From NCBI GenBank assembly GCA_963717745.1, contig CAVQXJ010000020.1:1-64000 (forward strand): a stretch of 64,000 bases of DNA, read 5' to 3'. Position numbers and translations under genes: made by a program. Positions within the stretch are counted from its first letter, which is position 1; each line of letters begins with the position of its first letter. The notes under the pieces were generated by a model that saw only the letters and a list, made by a program, of their open reading frames with translations, was not told the DNA's origin and did not search any database. The DNA comes from JACCXG01 sp963717745 (GTDB lineage Bacteria > Acidobacteriota > Vicinamibacteria > Vicinamibacterales > 2-12-FULL-66-21). This document shows, piece after piece, positions 1 to 10,476 of this stretch.

Positions 1-115
1 GTTTTCGGACTCAGTGAAAACGTGACTGTCCCCCTATGACTCCCCCAACCGGGGAAGAAAATCTGCGTCGTCTGGGTGATGTGCCGAGGCGCGACGCAGT
101 CCTACACTCTGGCGC

Positions 116-490
116 ATGACCCACGCCGCACGTCCCGAGGCGATCAACAGCCGGCTCGTGTTTCACGTCTATGGCGCGACGGCCCTGCCCCTCGGCATCG
201 TCACTTACCTCTGGCCGCTCCTGCCGCCGCTCAACCAGAGCACTCCTGTCTGGATCGTGCGGATGCGCGTCACCGCCGCGGACATTCTGACCGCCCGCGA
301 GATCGAGGTGCTGCGGCACGTTGCCCTGGGCCTGTCGAACAAGGAGATCGCCGCGGCGCTGTCGGTGAGGGAGGAGACGGTGAAGACGCACGTCACGCAC
401 GTCCTCGCCAAGCTCGACGTCGCCAACCGGTCACAGGCGATCGTGCAGGCGCTCAAAAGGGGGATCGTGGCGCTCGATGAGTTGGAGTAG
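116..490 (+). CDS. LuxR-type helix-turn-helix protein without receiver domain
   Basis: Small DNA-binding protein of 124 aa. Residues about 58-118 form a LuxR/GerE HTH: LTAREIEVLRHVALG, then SNKEIAAAL, then the recognition-helix segment EETVKTHVTHVLAKL. This is the typical output domain of NarL/FixJ response regulators. The N-terminal 57 residues contain one hydrophobic stretch (about residues 20-40) and no phosphoacceptor receiver domain, so it is either a stand-alone regulator with a short membrane-like segment or the 3' remnant of a longer gene. The ATG at 116 is the first in-frame start. It lies next to a permease gene on the opposite strand (convergent), with no clear operon partner. The HTH call is firm; the biological role is unknown. 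Confidence 0.75.
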   Translation: MTHAARPEAINSRLVFHVYGATALPLGIVTYLWPLLPPLNQSTPVWIVRMRVTAADILTAREIEVLRHVALGLSNKEIAAALSVREETVKTHVTHVLAKLDVANRSQAIVQALKRGIVALDELE

Positions 491-513
491 CGCCACGGCG
501 CCACGGGCGCGTG

Positions 514-2992
514 CTACTGCTCCGTCAGCGCGATCAGCGGATCAATCCGTGATGCTCTTCGCGCCGGCAGCCCGCAGGCGATCGCGGCGACGACGATGAG
601 CGTGGCGGTGACCGTCAGCAGCACCAGCGGATCGAGCGGGCGGACGCCGAACAGCTGCGTCTCGATGGCGCGACGGATCGCGAAGGCGCCGGCGAAGCCC
701 ACCGCCAGGCCGGCGCCGAGCAGCAGCAGACCCTCCTGCAGCACGAGCTGGAAGATGCGGCGCGGCTCGCTGCCGAGCGCCAGGCGGATGCCGATTTCAC
801 GGCGCCGCTGCGCCACCTGATAGGCCAGCACGCCGTAGATCCCGACACAGGCCAGGAAAACCGCAATGCCGGCGAACAGCGACCCGAGCAGCATCGGCGT
901 GCGGCGGCTGATGAGCGACTGGTCGATCCGCGTCTGCATCGGGCGCACGCCGTAGAACGGCAATTCGGGATCGAGGGCGGCGACTTCGCGGCGAATGGCC
1001 TGGGTCAGCGCCTCGGGCTCGCCGCTGGTCCGCGCCACCAGCGTCATGGTGCGGATCGCGTCCTGCGCCACCGGGAAGTAGTAGGCGCCGACCGGCTCGC
1101 GTTCGGTGAGGGCGCGCATCCGCACGCTGCCGACCACGCCGACAATGGTGTAGAAGCGCGCGGTCTTGCCCGGGCCGCGCGCGAGCTCGGTGGCGTCGTC
1201 GGCCTGCCACAGCCGGCGCCCGATCGGATCCTTGTCGCCGAAGAACCGGGCCGCCAGCCGCTCGTCGATCACCGTCACCTTCGGCGCCCTGCGCGTCGTC
1301 TGAGGCGCGAAACAGCCGGCCGCGGATCAGCGGGATGCGCATCGCCTCGAAGAAACCCGGCGACACCCGGGTGCTGAACGGGGAGATCAGCGATTCCCCC
1401 GGCTTCATCACGTAACCCTCGGCCAGGATCACGCTGTCGTTGAAGTTGCCGCCGAGCGGAATGTTGCTGGTGATGCCGGCGGCCTGGACCCCGGGCAGTG
1501 CGCGGACGCGCTCGAGCAGGCGATCGGCGAAGGCGAGCAGCGCCGGATCGCTCCTTGTAGCGCGACGCCGGCGGCGTGACCGCGCCGGTGAGGACGTGAT
1601 CCGGATCGAAGCCGGGCTCGATCGCGAGGATCCGCTGGAAGCTGGCCAGCATCAACCCGGCGCCGATCAGCAGCATGAACGCGAACGCGACCTGCGCCGA
1701 CACCAGCACGCGCCGCACCGTTCGCGACCCGCGCGACGCGGTGCCGCTGCGGCCCTCTTCGCGGAAGGCCTGACTGAGATTGAGACGGCGCAGGCCAATC
1801 ACCGGCGCCACCGCGATCAGCACGCCCAGCGCCGCCACGAGCGCCAGCGTGAACGTCACGACCCGGGGGTCGAGCGAGACCGTGGTGCCCTGTGGCGTGC
1901 GCTCGAGGCCGAAGGCGGAGAGCGTCCGGAGACCGCTCCATCCGAGCAACAGGCCGAGCGCGCCAGCCACCAAGGTGAGCACGCACGGTTTCGGTCAGCA
2001 GCTGACGGGCGATCCGGCCGATGCCGGCGCCCAGCGCGTGCCTGGTCGCCAGCTCCTTCATCCGGCCGGAGGACCGGACCAGCATCAGATTGGTGACGTT
2101 CACGCCGCCGATCAGCAGCACGAATGCGACGCCACCCCACAGCAGGAAGAGCGTCGGACGAATCTCGCGCACCAGGTGCGCGTGCAGCGGTACGACCACG
2201 GTCTTGAAGCGCGCGTTGATCAGGATTTCCTTGAGCTGCGGGAAACCGATCGAGGTTGCGGGCGTTCAGCGCGTCGATCTGCTGGCGCGCCTGGTCGATG
2301 GTGGCGCCGGATTTCAACCGCGCCAGGTACGACCAGCCGTTGCTGTGCCGGCGATCGTCGGCTTTGTCCTCGGGCGGGAACGCCACCGGGAGCCACAGCT
2401 TCACGTCTGGATCGCGGAAGGTGAATCCCGCGGGCAGGACGCCGACCACGGTGTGCGGCTCGCCGTTGATGCGGAGGTCGCTCCCCACCGCGCTGTCCCG
2501 GCCGCCGAAGAACTGGTGCCAGCCCTCGTAGGTCAGCACGACCTTGCGATTGCGATCGACCTCGCCTTCCTCCTCGGTGAAGATGCGCCCCCGGATCGGC
2601 TGCACCTGAAGCAGGCGCAGCAGCGATGGCGTGCCTCCCATCGCGGTGATACGCTGCGGGCTCCCGTCCTGACCGATGGTGACGCCGCGTGGGTTGTAGA
2701 GCGCCTGTTCCTGGAAGACGGTGGTTTCGCGGAGGCGGTCGTAATAGTCGACCACGCCGGTCGCTCCGGCGGCGTCGTCGAGTCCGGCTCCCGGATAGGC
2801 GTTGTACATGTGCACGAGCTGTTCGGCGTGCGGCACCGGGAGCGGCTGGAGCAGGACCGAATTGACGATGGCGAAGATGGCGGCGTTGGCGCCGATGCAG
2901 ATGGCGAGCGTCAGCACGGCCGTGGTCGTGAAGCCGCGGTCCCTGAGCAGCACGCGCAGGGCATACTTCGCATCCTGAAACACTCGGTCCAT
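514..2992 (-). pseudogene. ADOP/MacB-FtsX-type ABC permease, four frameshifts
   Basis: Large inner-membrane permease of the acidobacterial orphan-permease type (two FtsX blocks and two MacB periplasmic core domains, no ATPase). The start chosen is the ATG at 2992, preceded by an AGGTGA Shine-Dalgarno. The N-terminus has FQDAKYALRVLLRDRGF followed by TM1 (GANAAIFAIVNSVLL), and the C-terminus ends with PARRASRIDPLIAL, the family signature. The protein can only be read by changing frame near 2243, 1984, 1548 and 1266. Each change restores family-like sequence if one extra base is removed. Domain order and total length (about 825 codons) are then normal. It is divergently arranged with the next permease, 79 bp away. 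It is either a recent pseudogene or an intact gene with consensus errors; the sequence alone cannot decide. Confidence 0.8.
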
Positions 2993-3071
2993 GGTCACCT
3001 CGATCTGCGATGGATACGAGCGCCGCGGACCTGCCGTTCCCCGGCGCGACTGCCGGCCTTGAAGGGTTGCC

Positions 3072-5561
3072 ATGATCAGACTTCGACGTCGACCTCCTGG
3101 CCCAGGATCTCCGCTACGCGCTCCGGCGGCTCGGCCGCGACCGCGGCTTCACCGCGGCCGCCGTCCTGATTCTCGCCGTCGGCATCGGCGCCTGCACCGC
3201 GATGTTCAGCATCGTCCATGCGGTGTTGCTCCGGCCGTTGGCGGTCACCGACCCCGACCGCATCGTGATGCTGTGGTTCGTGGACACCCGGCATCAGGCG
3301 GTCGGGGAGCTGCCGTATTCCGCGCGCCGCAATCTGCTCGCCCCGCTTCGGTCGCTCGAGGACATCGCCCTGGTGGGCTCGGTCAACTGGGGCGGCGCGT
3401 TGCGGATTCCCGGTGCCCCGCCGGTGGGACTGGCGAGCAGTGCGGTTTCGGGGACGTTCTTCGACGTCCTCGGCGCCTCCGCGCGCATCGGCCGCACATT
3501 CACGCCACGAGACGACGAGCCGTCCGCCGCGCCGGTGATGGTGTTGAGCCACGCCACGTGGACACAGTATTTCGGCGCCGATCCGGCCGTGGTCGGTCGC
3601 AAGGTGCCGATGGGCGAAGCCGGATCGCCGCTGCTCGTGGAGGTGGTCGGGGTCATGCCGCCCGAGTTCTTCTTCCCGCGCGGCACGCAATACTGGACGC
3701 CGGCGGCGGGCGAGCTCGGACGGATCGCCGCCGCGTCTGGTGACCCGCTTCAGCAGCTCCTCGACGGTGTCGGCGTGTTCTACGGGGTCGGTCGGCTCAA
3801 AGCTGACGCGAATCGCGCCTCACTCCGTGACGAAGGCGCGCTGTTTTTCAAGGCCGAGGCAGAGAGGTACAAGATCGATCTCTCGACTCACCGGCTTCAG
3901 GTGACGCCTCTGCTGGATCACGTGTTCGGGCGGGCGCGCGCCGCGCTCACCCTGTTGATGGGCGCGGTCGTCGTGGTGTTGCTGATTGCCTGTGGCAACG
4001 TCGCCGGGCTGCTGTTCGCGCGCGGGGCCGCCGGCACCCGTGAGATGGCGGTGCGCGCCGCGCTCGGCGCGAGCCGCGGCGCGCTGGTGCGCCAGTTGCT
4101 GATCGAAAGCGCGTTGATCGCCGCCGTCGGGTCGACCACCGGCATGCTGGCCGCGATGCTGGCGCTCGATTGGCTGGTGCGCCTGAGCCCGGCTGATATT
4201 CCGCGGCTGGACTCGGCGGCGATCGATGGTCCGGTCCTGGCGTTCGCGATCGCCTGCGCGCTGGCGACGACCCTCGCCGTTGGCCTCGCGCCGGCGCTGC
4301 GTCTGAGCCGTCCGTCCCTGGTAGAAGACATCAAGGGCGGCGTCACGGGAGTGGCGGCGAGAGGCGGCAGTGTCCTCACCCGCCGGTGGCTGATCGGATT
4401 GCAGGTCGCCGGCACGCTGGTGCTGCTGGTGGCCGCCGGTCTCTGCCTGCGCAGCTTCACTCGCCTGAACCAGGAGGACCTCGGTTTCAGTCCGCGCAAC
4501 GTGCTGACGTTCAAGGTCGGCGGATTGGGCAAGGAGCGATATCCGGCGCGTGAAGCGCGGTACGATGCGCTGGAGCAGCTGCTTCGCGGCTGGAGCGGCT
4601 GCCGCAGGTCACTCGCGCCGCGGCGCTCCTGCTGCTTCCCTTCGAGCACGGGCCGATCGGGATGGATACCGCAGTGCGCCTCGAGGGCCAGCCGGAGACG
4701 CCGACCGGCAGGGAGGGGAACCCGGTACTCAACTGGGAATGGATCACCGCCGGTTATTTCGAGGCGATGAAGATTCCGATCCTCAGGGGCCGCGGGTTCG
4801 ACGCCGGCGATACCGCCAAATCGCCGCCGGTCGCGATCGTAAGCGCCGCGACCGCGGCGAGGCTGTGGCCGGGCCAGGATCCCCTCGGTAAACGGTTGCA
4901 GCTGTCGCTCAGCGAGAGCAAGGGATGGCTCACCGTCGTAGGCGTGGTCGGCAACGCCCGATACCGCGAGATCGAGAGCCCGCGTTTCGACCTGTATGTT
5001 CCGCACCGTCAGGCGGACAACGACGAGCACCATTTCGTGGTCAGAACGAACGTGGATCCGCTGAGGGTCGCCTCGGCCGTCGCGGCGGAGATCTCGTCGT
5101 TCGACAAACAGCTCACGACCGATCGGATCACCACGATGGACGCGATAGTCCGGCGGACGCAGGGCCCCTGGCGGTTCAACGTGCTGGTGTTCGGACTGTT
5201 CGGAGGCGTGGCGCTGGTGCTGGCGGCGGTCGGCCTGTTCGCGCTGGTCGCGTGGGATGTGGCGCAGCGCTCGCGCGAGATCGGCCTTCGCATGGCGCTC
5301 GGCGCAGCGCGGGGCGATGTGGTGCGGCTGATGATCTGGCAGGGTGCGAAGCCGGCGGCGCTCGGCATCATCGGCGGATTGGCGGCGGCGCTGCTGGTGA
5401 CCCGCGCACTGTCACCATTCCTGTTCGAGACGACCCCCACTGACCCGGCCACGTTTGCCGGCGTGGTGGTCCTGTTCGCCGGGGTCATCGTGCTGGCCAG
5501 TTATCTGCCGGCGCGGCGCGCCGCGGCGATCGATCCCCAGGTGGTGTTGAAGGAGGGCTAG
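3072..5561 (+). CDS. ADOP/MacB-FtsX-type ABC permease, one or two frameshifts
   Basis: Second permease of the same family (about 825 aa after correction). It contains QDLRYALRRLGRDRGFT, TM1 near GIGACTAMFSIVHAVLL, a MacB-type periplasmic domain, the first FtsX block (LIACGNVAGLLFARG), a second periplasmic domain and a last FtsX block ending PARRAAAIDPQVVLKEG. The frame changes near 4583. The tandem copy at 5566 has one extra base at the equivalent place, so this looks like a one-base deletion in a GCGC context. The ATG at 3072 has an AAGGG ribosome site, but the conserved frame is one base off and meets a stop at 3073, so a further indel within the first codons is likely. The product probably works in lipoprotein or export-type transport, but ADOP substrates are generally unknown. 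Confidence 0.8.
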
Positions 5562-5565
5562 GGTT

Positions 5566-8029
5566 CTGGTCCAGGATCTCCGATACGCGCTGCGGCGGCT
5601 CGGCCGCGCGCGCGCGTTCACCGCGGCGTCGGTTCTCATCCTGATGGCGGGCATCGGCGCCTGCACCGCGATGTTCAGCATCGTGCGCGCCGTCCTGCTC
5701 CGCCCGCTCGCCGTGCGCGACCCGGGACGCGTGACGATGTTGTGGTCGGTCGACACGCGCCAACAGGCCCTGGGAGAGCTGACCTACTCGGCGCGCCGCG
5801 ATCTGCTCGCCATCCAGGCGTTCGAGGACGTCGCGCTGGTGGGATCGGTGAACTGGTCGGGGGCCCTGCGTCTGCCCGGGGCCAGGCCGGTCACACTGGC
5901 GAACAGCGCCGTCTCCGGCACGTTCTTCGACGTGCTCGGCGCCTCCGCGCGTCTCGGGCGAACCTTCACCGCGAAAGACGACGAGCCGTCCGCCGCTCCC
6001 GTCATCGTGCTGAGCGATGGGGCGTGGCGACAGTACTTCGGCGCCGACCCCGGCGTGGTCGGCCGCAGGGTGCCGATGGGTGACGGAGAAACGCCGGCGC
6101 TCGTCGAGATCGTCGGCGTGATGCCGCCTGACTTTTTCTTTCCGCGAGGGACGCAGGTACTGGATGCCGGCCGCGCCGGAGCTTGCGGCGATTGCCCGCC
6201 GGGCGGGCGGGCCGCTCAAGCAGCTGATGGAGGGCGTCGGCGTGTTCTACGGCGTGGCGCGGTTCAGGCCGGGCGCCAGGCTTGCCGACGCGCAAGCGCA
6301 GGCGGTGCTCTTCATCGAGGCGGAAGGCCGGAAGCACGGCATCGATCTGTCGGCATACCGCATTCAGATGACGCCGCTGCTCGATCATGTGTTCGGGCCG
6401 GCGCGCTACGCCCTGATCCTGCTGATGGGTGCGGTGGTCCTGGTGCTGCTGATTGCCTGCGGGAACGTCGCCGGGTTGATGTTCGCGCGGGGCGCCAGCG
6501 GCGGGCGGGAGATGGCGCTGCGGGTGGCGCTCGGCGCCAGCCGCGGCGCACTGGTGCGGCAGCTGCTGATCGAGAGCGCGGTGATCGCCGCCGCCGGGTC
6601 GGCGGCAGGCCTGGCCGCGGCGAGCCTGGGCCTGACGACCCTGGTGGGCCTGAGCCCGGCGGACATTCCCCGGCTCGAGGCGACGACGATCGACGGCGTG
6701 GTACTGGCGTTTGCGATCGCGTGCGCGGCGGCCACGACCGTCGCGGTGGGGTTGGTCCCGGCACTCCGGTTGAGTCGTCCGTCGCTGGTCGAGGATCTCA
6801 AGGGCGGGACCACCGGCGTCGCGCGTCGGGCCGGCGGGGCCGGCGCGCGCCGATGGCTGATCGGCATGCAGGTCGCGGGGACGCTGGTGCTGCTGGTGGC
6901 GGCCGGCCTCTGTTTGCGCAGCTTCGCCCGCCTGAACCAGGAGGATCTCGGCTTCAATCCGCACAACGTCCTGACCTTCAGCGTCGGCGCCCTCAACAAG
7001 GAAGGCTATCCGGCGCGCGAGGCGAGGCAGGACGCGACCGAGCGTCTGATCGCGCGGCTGGAGCGGCTTCCGCAAGTCACTCGCGCCGCGGCCCTCCTGA
7101 TCCGTCCGTTCGCGCACGGGCCGATCGGGATGGATTCAGGGGTGCGCCTCGAGGGTCAGCCCGACACGCCGGCTGGCGTGCAGGGGAATCCGGCGGTGAA
7201 CTGGGAGTGGATCACCGCCGGCTATTTCGAAACGATGCGGATCCCGCTGCTGCGTGGCCGCCCGTTCGACGCTCGCGAGACGCGAGCCGCTCCGGCGGTC
7301 GTCATCGTCAGCGCGGCGACCGCGGCGCGACTGTGGCCGGGGCAGGAGCCAATCGGCAAGCGCCTCCAGCTGTCGGCGAGCGAGGGCAAGCAGTGGCTCA
7401 CCGTGGTGGGGGTCGTCGGGAGTGCCCGCTACCGCGAGATCGAGAGCCCGCGCTTCGACGTGTACGTCCCGCACCGTCAGGCGGACAGCGACGGCCAGCA
7501 TTTCGTGGTCAGGACCAGCGTGGAGCCGCTGCGCCTCGCGTCGCTCGTAGCGGCGGAGATCTCGTCATTCGACAAGAGGCTCTCGGCCGAGGGGATCACC
7601 ACGATGGACGCCATCGTCCGGCGGACCCAGGGTCCGTGGCGGTTCAACGTGCTGGTGTTCGGACTGTTCGGGGGCGTGGCGCTGGCGCTCGCGGCGGTCG
7701 GCCTGTTCGCGCTGGTCGCGTTGGATGTGGCGCAGCGTTCGCGGGAGATCGGCCTTCGCATGGCGCTCGGCGCGGCGCGCGGCGATGTGGTCCGGCTGAT
7801 GATCTGGCAGGGTGCGAAGCCGGCGGCGCTCGGCATGGTCGGCGGGCTGGCGGCGGCGCTGCTGGTGACCCGCGTCCTGTCGCCGTTCCTGTTCGAAACC
7901 ACTCCCACTGACCCGGCCACGTTCGCCGGCGTGGTGCTCCTGTTCGCCGCCGTCATCGTGCTGGCGAGCTACCTGCCGGCGCGGCGGGCCGCCGCGATCG
8001 ACCCGCAGGTGGTGCTGAAAGAGGGATAG
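5566..8029 (+). CDS. ADOP/MacB-FtsX-type ABC permease, tandem copy, one frameshift
   Basis: Tandem duplicate of the preceding permease: long identical peptides (for example GPWRFNVLVFGLFGG and FETTPTDPATFAGVV) run through the whole length. One frameshift near 6158 (extra G before TACTGG) separates two halves that align end to end with the neighbour. No ATG or GTG lies upstream of the conserved QDLRYALRRLGR; after an in-frame stop at 5548 the first usable codon is CTG at 5566. An AGGAGG at 5551-5556, inside the last codons of the previous gene, is well placed for it, suggesting translational coupling. It ends with the same LPARRAAAIDPQVVLKEG. It is a likely homologous-recombination partner of its neighbour. 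Confidence 0.8.
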
Positions 8030-8063
8030 AGACCCGTTCACGTGCGACGGCGACGACGGCGTG

Positions 8064-8567
8064 TCACTTCGCGTTCTGCATGTTTCGCGCGACCACCGCG
8101 GCGGTCACGCCGTTCACGACCGCCATCAGGATCATCGCGCCCTTGGGATTGCGCTTCCAGGCGCGTTCGGCGAAATAGATGGACAGGGCGGTCGACGCGC
8201 CCTTCACCGCCAGCATCACGGTGGTGTTCTTGGCCGCTGATCCGAGCAGCGGATTCGTTTCGCGGGCACCGGCCGACACCGCGCGGCGCGTCGAGTAGAC
8301 GTCCAGCGCCTGCAGCACCCCGAGCCCGGCGTACATCGCCGGCATCGCCGCCGGGCGTTTCGCGTCCAACGCCCAACGCGGCGCGAAGCGGTCCCCGATC
8401 ACCGCGGACTCTTCAGCCTCCTCCGCCATCGGCACGATGCTAATCGCGCGAACGGACGACTCGATCGGCGCCGGAACGGCGATCGGCGTCGAGGGTTTCA
8501 CGCTGTCGGTGGTGGTGCCGGGAGCAGCGAGGAGCGCGATCAGCAGGGAGGAGGCTGCGATGGTCAT
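8064..8567 (-). CDS. Small secreted or membrane protein, DUF5658-like
   Basis: 167-aa protein with an N-terminal signal peptide (MTIAASSLLIALLAAPG). The second half has hydrophobic segments. The stretch GLGVLQALDVYSTRRAVSAG, followed by ARETNPLLG, resembles DUF5658-type proteins, in which a conserved 'D.YST......G..E.NP' pattern sits between two membrane helices. A third hydrophobic helix lies near AMILMAVVNGVTAAVVA. Function unknown. It is convergent with the tandem permeases, ending 35 bp from their stop. The 193 bp upstream of its start hold no other gene before the repeat at 8761. Confidence 0.6.
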   Translation of the reverse strand: MTIAASSLLIALLAAPGTTTDSVKPSTPIAVPAPIESSVRAISIVPMAEEAEESAVIGDRFAPRWALDAKRPAAMPAMYAGLGVLQALDVYSTRRAVSAGARETNPLLGSAAKNTTVMLAVKGASTALSIYFAERAWKRNPKGAMILMAVVNGVTAAVVARNMQNAK

Positions 8568-8760
8568 GTTGACCCATGACAGAGCAGCAGTTGTGCCACG
8601 GACGGGCTCGCAGCGCCCCGTGTCGCGATCGACGGATTCGCCTAACTCATTCGACTATTTCGCGGTCGTGGGACTTTCGTTGCCCGCCGGACGGGTGTGC
8701 GGCTCGGGCGTCGATCGTGTGCGGGTCACGCGCGTGACGTGTGCGGGGCGCACATGTATC

Positions 8761-8958
8761 GAATCCCTAATCCCTAATCCCTAATCCGCTAATCCCTCGA
8801 ATCCCTAATCCCGAATCCCTAATCGCTAATCCCTCATCTCAATCCGGGCCCCCGGGCGCGAGGGCTGCGGTCGCGGATCACCGCACCGATGAGGGATTGG
8901 ATTGGATTAGGGATCCGTGATTAGGGATTCCGGATTAGGGATTAGGGATTAGGGATTC
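8761..8958. repeat. Long hairpin element, ATTAGGG family (copy 1)
   Basis: 198-bp inverted repeat made of the 7-mer CCCTAAT and its complement. The outermost 28 bases (8761-8788 and 8931-8958) are perfectly complementary, inner portions are imperfect, and a GC-rich core of about 50 bp (8841-8888) forms the loop. It ends two bases before the stop codon of the minus-strand gene at 8961, so it could act as a terminator in that direction. The same word family recurs at 21032 and 52291. No gene lies between 8568 and 8960. Confidence 0.9.
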
Positions 8959-8960
8959 GG

Positions 8961-10301
8961 TTATCGAATGATGCGCAAATTGCTGGGCGCCGCCGGAGGC
9001 GGCGTACTAGGACCAATGAGCATCGGGCCTTCCTGGTAGTAGCGCCACGCGCGCCACCGGAAATACCCGCCGTCGTCGTTGGCCGCGTACGGCGTGGTCA
9101 GCGTGCTGCCGCTCAGCGAGGGCGCGCCGGTGCCCGGCTCCGACACGATGTTGTTGCCGTTGATGGCCGCTGGATTGGTGACGCCGTCGCTCTTCGCGTC
9201 GCACGCGCAGGTGGTGTCGGTCGCGCCGCCGGCGAACAGGAATGCCACCACTCCGGCATCGCGATAGGTCGTCAGGTGGGTGCGCGCGGTCTCGTCCAGG
9301 AACCACTCGGGGCGGTTGTCCTGGTAGTGGCCCTTGGTGTTGTTCATCGCGCGCATCTTGGTGTTGCCGAGCGGAATCTGCCACATCACGATCCGCTTGT
9401 TGGCGCCGGTCGAGAAGCCGCGCAGGAAACGCGCATTGCGGCGGAAGTCCTCGGCGTCCCACCAGTGCGCGCCGCCGTCGCCGTATTCGTACTGATAGAA
9501 CGCCGAATCCCGATCGCTGAACTCGGAGAACGCGATGTCGAAGTTGGCGGCGAGCGACTGGTAGTAGGTGACCGCGCGGGCCGCCAGCCCGTCGATGGTG
9601 GTGTCGGACGGATTCGAGAGCGCGATGTCGGTGCCGGTGCCCCACACGCTGATGTGATAGCCGAGGACGACGTTCGGGGCGTAGGTGTCGCGCAGCTTGA
9701 CGATCGCGCGGGCGATGCCGGAGACGGTGTTCGGAAGTCCGGCGAGCTCCGGAATGCCGGTCGAGGCGACTTGCGCCGGAACGGTCTGCGCGTTGTTGCT
9801 GGCGCCGGCGCGATGCTGCATGTAGCCCCAGAAATCCGGCTCGACGTGCAGCACCACCATGGTCGACGGGAACGCGCCGGCCTTCTGGAAGAACAGCTTC
9901 AGGTCGTTGAAGTACGCGGTCATCGTTCCGGTGTTGGCGATATTGGCGTTGACGCCGTCCACCTCGGACATGCCGCCGCCCGGGGACGACTGCCGGATCG
10001 TGTAGTACGTGAACACCGGTATGATGCCGTTCGCGCGCGAGTCCTCGATGTAGAACCTGGCGAAGTCGCCGTTGGGGTTCCAGTCCGCCCAGTTGTAGCC
10101 GGTCACGTCACCCGCGAGGTATTGGTAGCGGAACGCGAACGGGGCGGTCGCCTTCATGGCTGCCGCGCCGCCAGGCGAGTCGCCCATGCCGAGCTCCATC
10201 CGGTTCGGCCATCCCGCCGGCAGCGGGGCCTGCGCCTGCACCGGTGCGGCGAGTGCGGACAATAGAACGACAGTCAGCGCCGTGCTCGTGCGAATGCTCA
10301 T
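8961..10301 (-). CDS. Secreted protein, possible glycoside-hydrolase-like TIM barrel
   Basis: 446-aa exported protein. The N-terminus has a clear signal peptide (TALTVVLLSALAAPVQA, cleavage after AQA). The mature part contains aromatic- and acid-rich segments typical of carbohydrate-active barrels: VVLHVEPDFWGYMQ, VLGYHISVWGTGTDIAL, FDIAFSEFSDRDSAFYQ and RIVMWQIPLGN. These look like strand ends carrying catalytic acids, but I cannot name a GH family. A short C-terminal PPPAAPSNLRIIR could be the beginning of a truncated fibronectin-III linker. It is a single gene, with the long hairpin directly after its stop. Secretion is confident, the fold is an inference and the substrate is unknown. Confidence 0.6.
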   Translation of the reverse strand: MSIRTSTALTVVLLSALAAPVQAQAPLPAGWPNRMELGMGDSPGGAAAMKATAPFAFRYQYLAGDVTGYNWADWNPNGDFARFYIEDSRANGIIPVFTYYTIRQSSPGGGMSEVDGVNANIANTGTMTAYFNDLKLFFQKAGAFPSTMVVLHVEPDFWGYMQHRAGASNNAQTVPAQVASTGIPELAGLPNTVSGIARAIVKLRDTYAPNVVLGYHISVWGTGTDIALSNPSDTTIDGLAARAVTYYQSLAANFDIAFSEFSDRDSAFYQYEYGDGGAHWWDAEDFRRNARFLRGFSTGANKRIVMWQIPLGNTKMRAMNNTKGHYQDNRPEWFLDETARTHLTTYRDAGVVAFLFAGGATDTTCACDAKSDGVTNPAAINGNNIVSEPGTGAPSLSGSTLTTPYAANDDGGYFRWRAWRYYQEGPMLIGPSTPPPAAPSNLRIIR

Positions 10302-10476
10302 CTGGGATTCCCCTTTCGGGGCCTTTGGGGGGCAGCTTCAGGATACCAACGACGCCCGCCCGACACAATGGGTTCTGGCCCACCCCTACAGTTTCGGCAA
10401 CTCGTGAGGCGCAACCGTGACATTTCTGCGACTACTCATCCAGTGACGAATGGCTTACGATCGTCAACCCGACGTT

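Noticed and set aside
1..115. Insertion-sequence end at the window edge (GTTTTC/GAAAAC dyad and GTGACTGTCCCC)
   Set aside because: Only a 6-bp dyad and no transposase sequence; too little to call.
8437..8784. 115-aa plus-strand open frame over the DUF5658-like gene start
   Set aside because: Overlaps a better-supported signal-peptide gene and runs into the repeat element.
8761..8958. Telomere-like CCCTAAT/ATTAGGG repeats as a chromosome end
   Set aside because: The repeat is internal, inverted and a 7-mer, with genes on both sides. It is one of several hairpin families.
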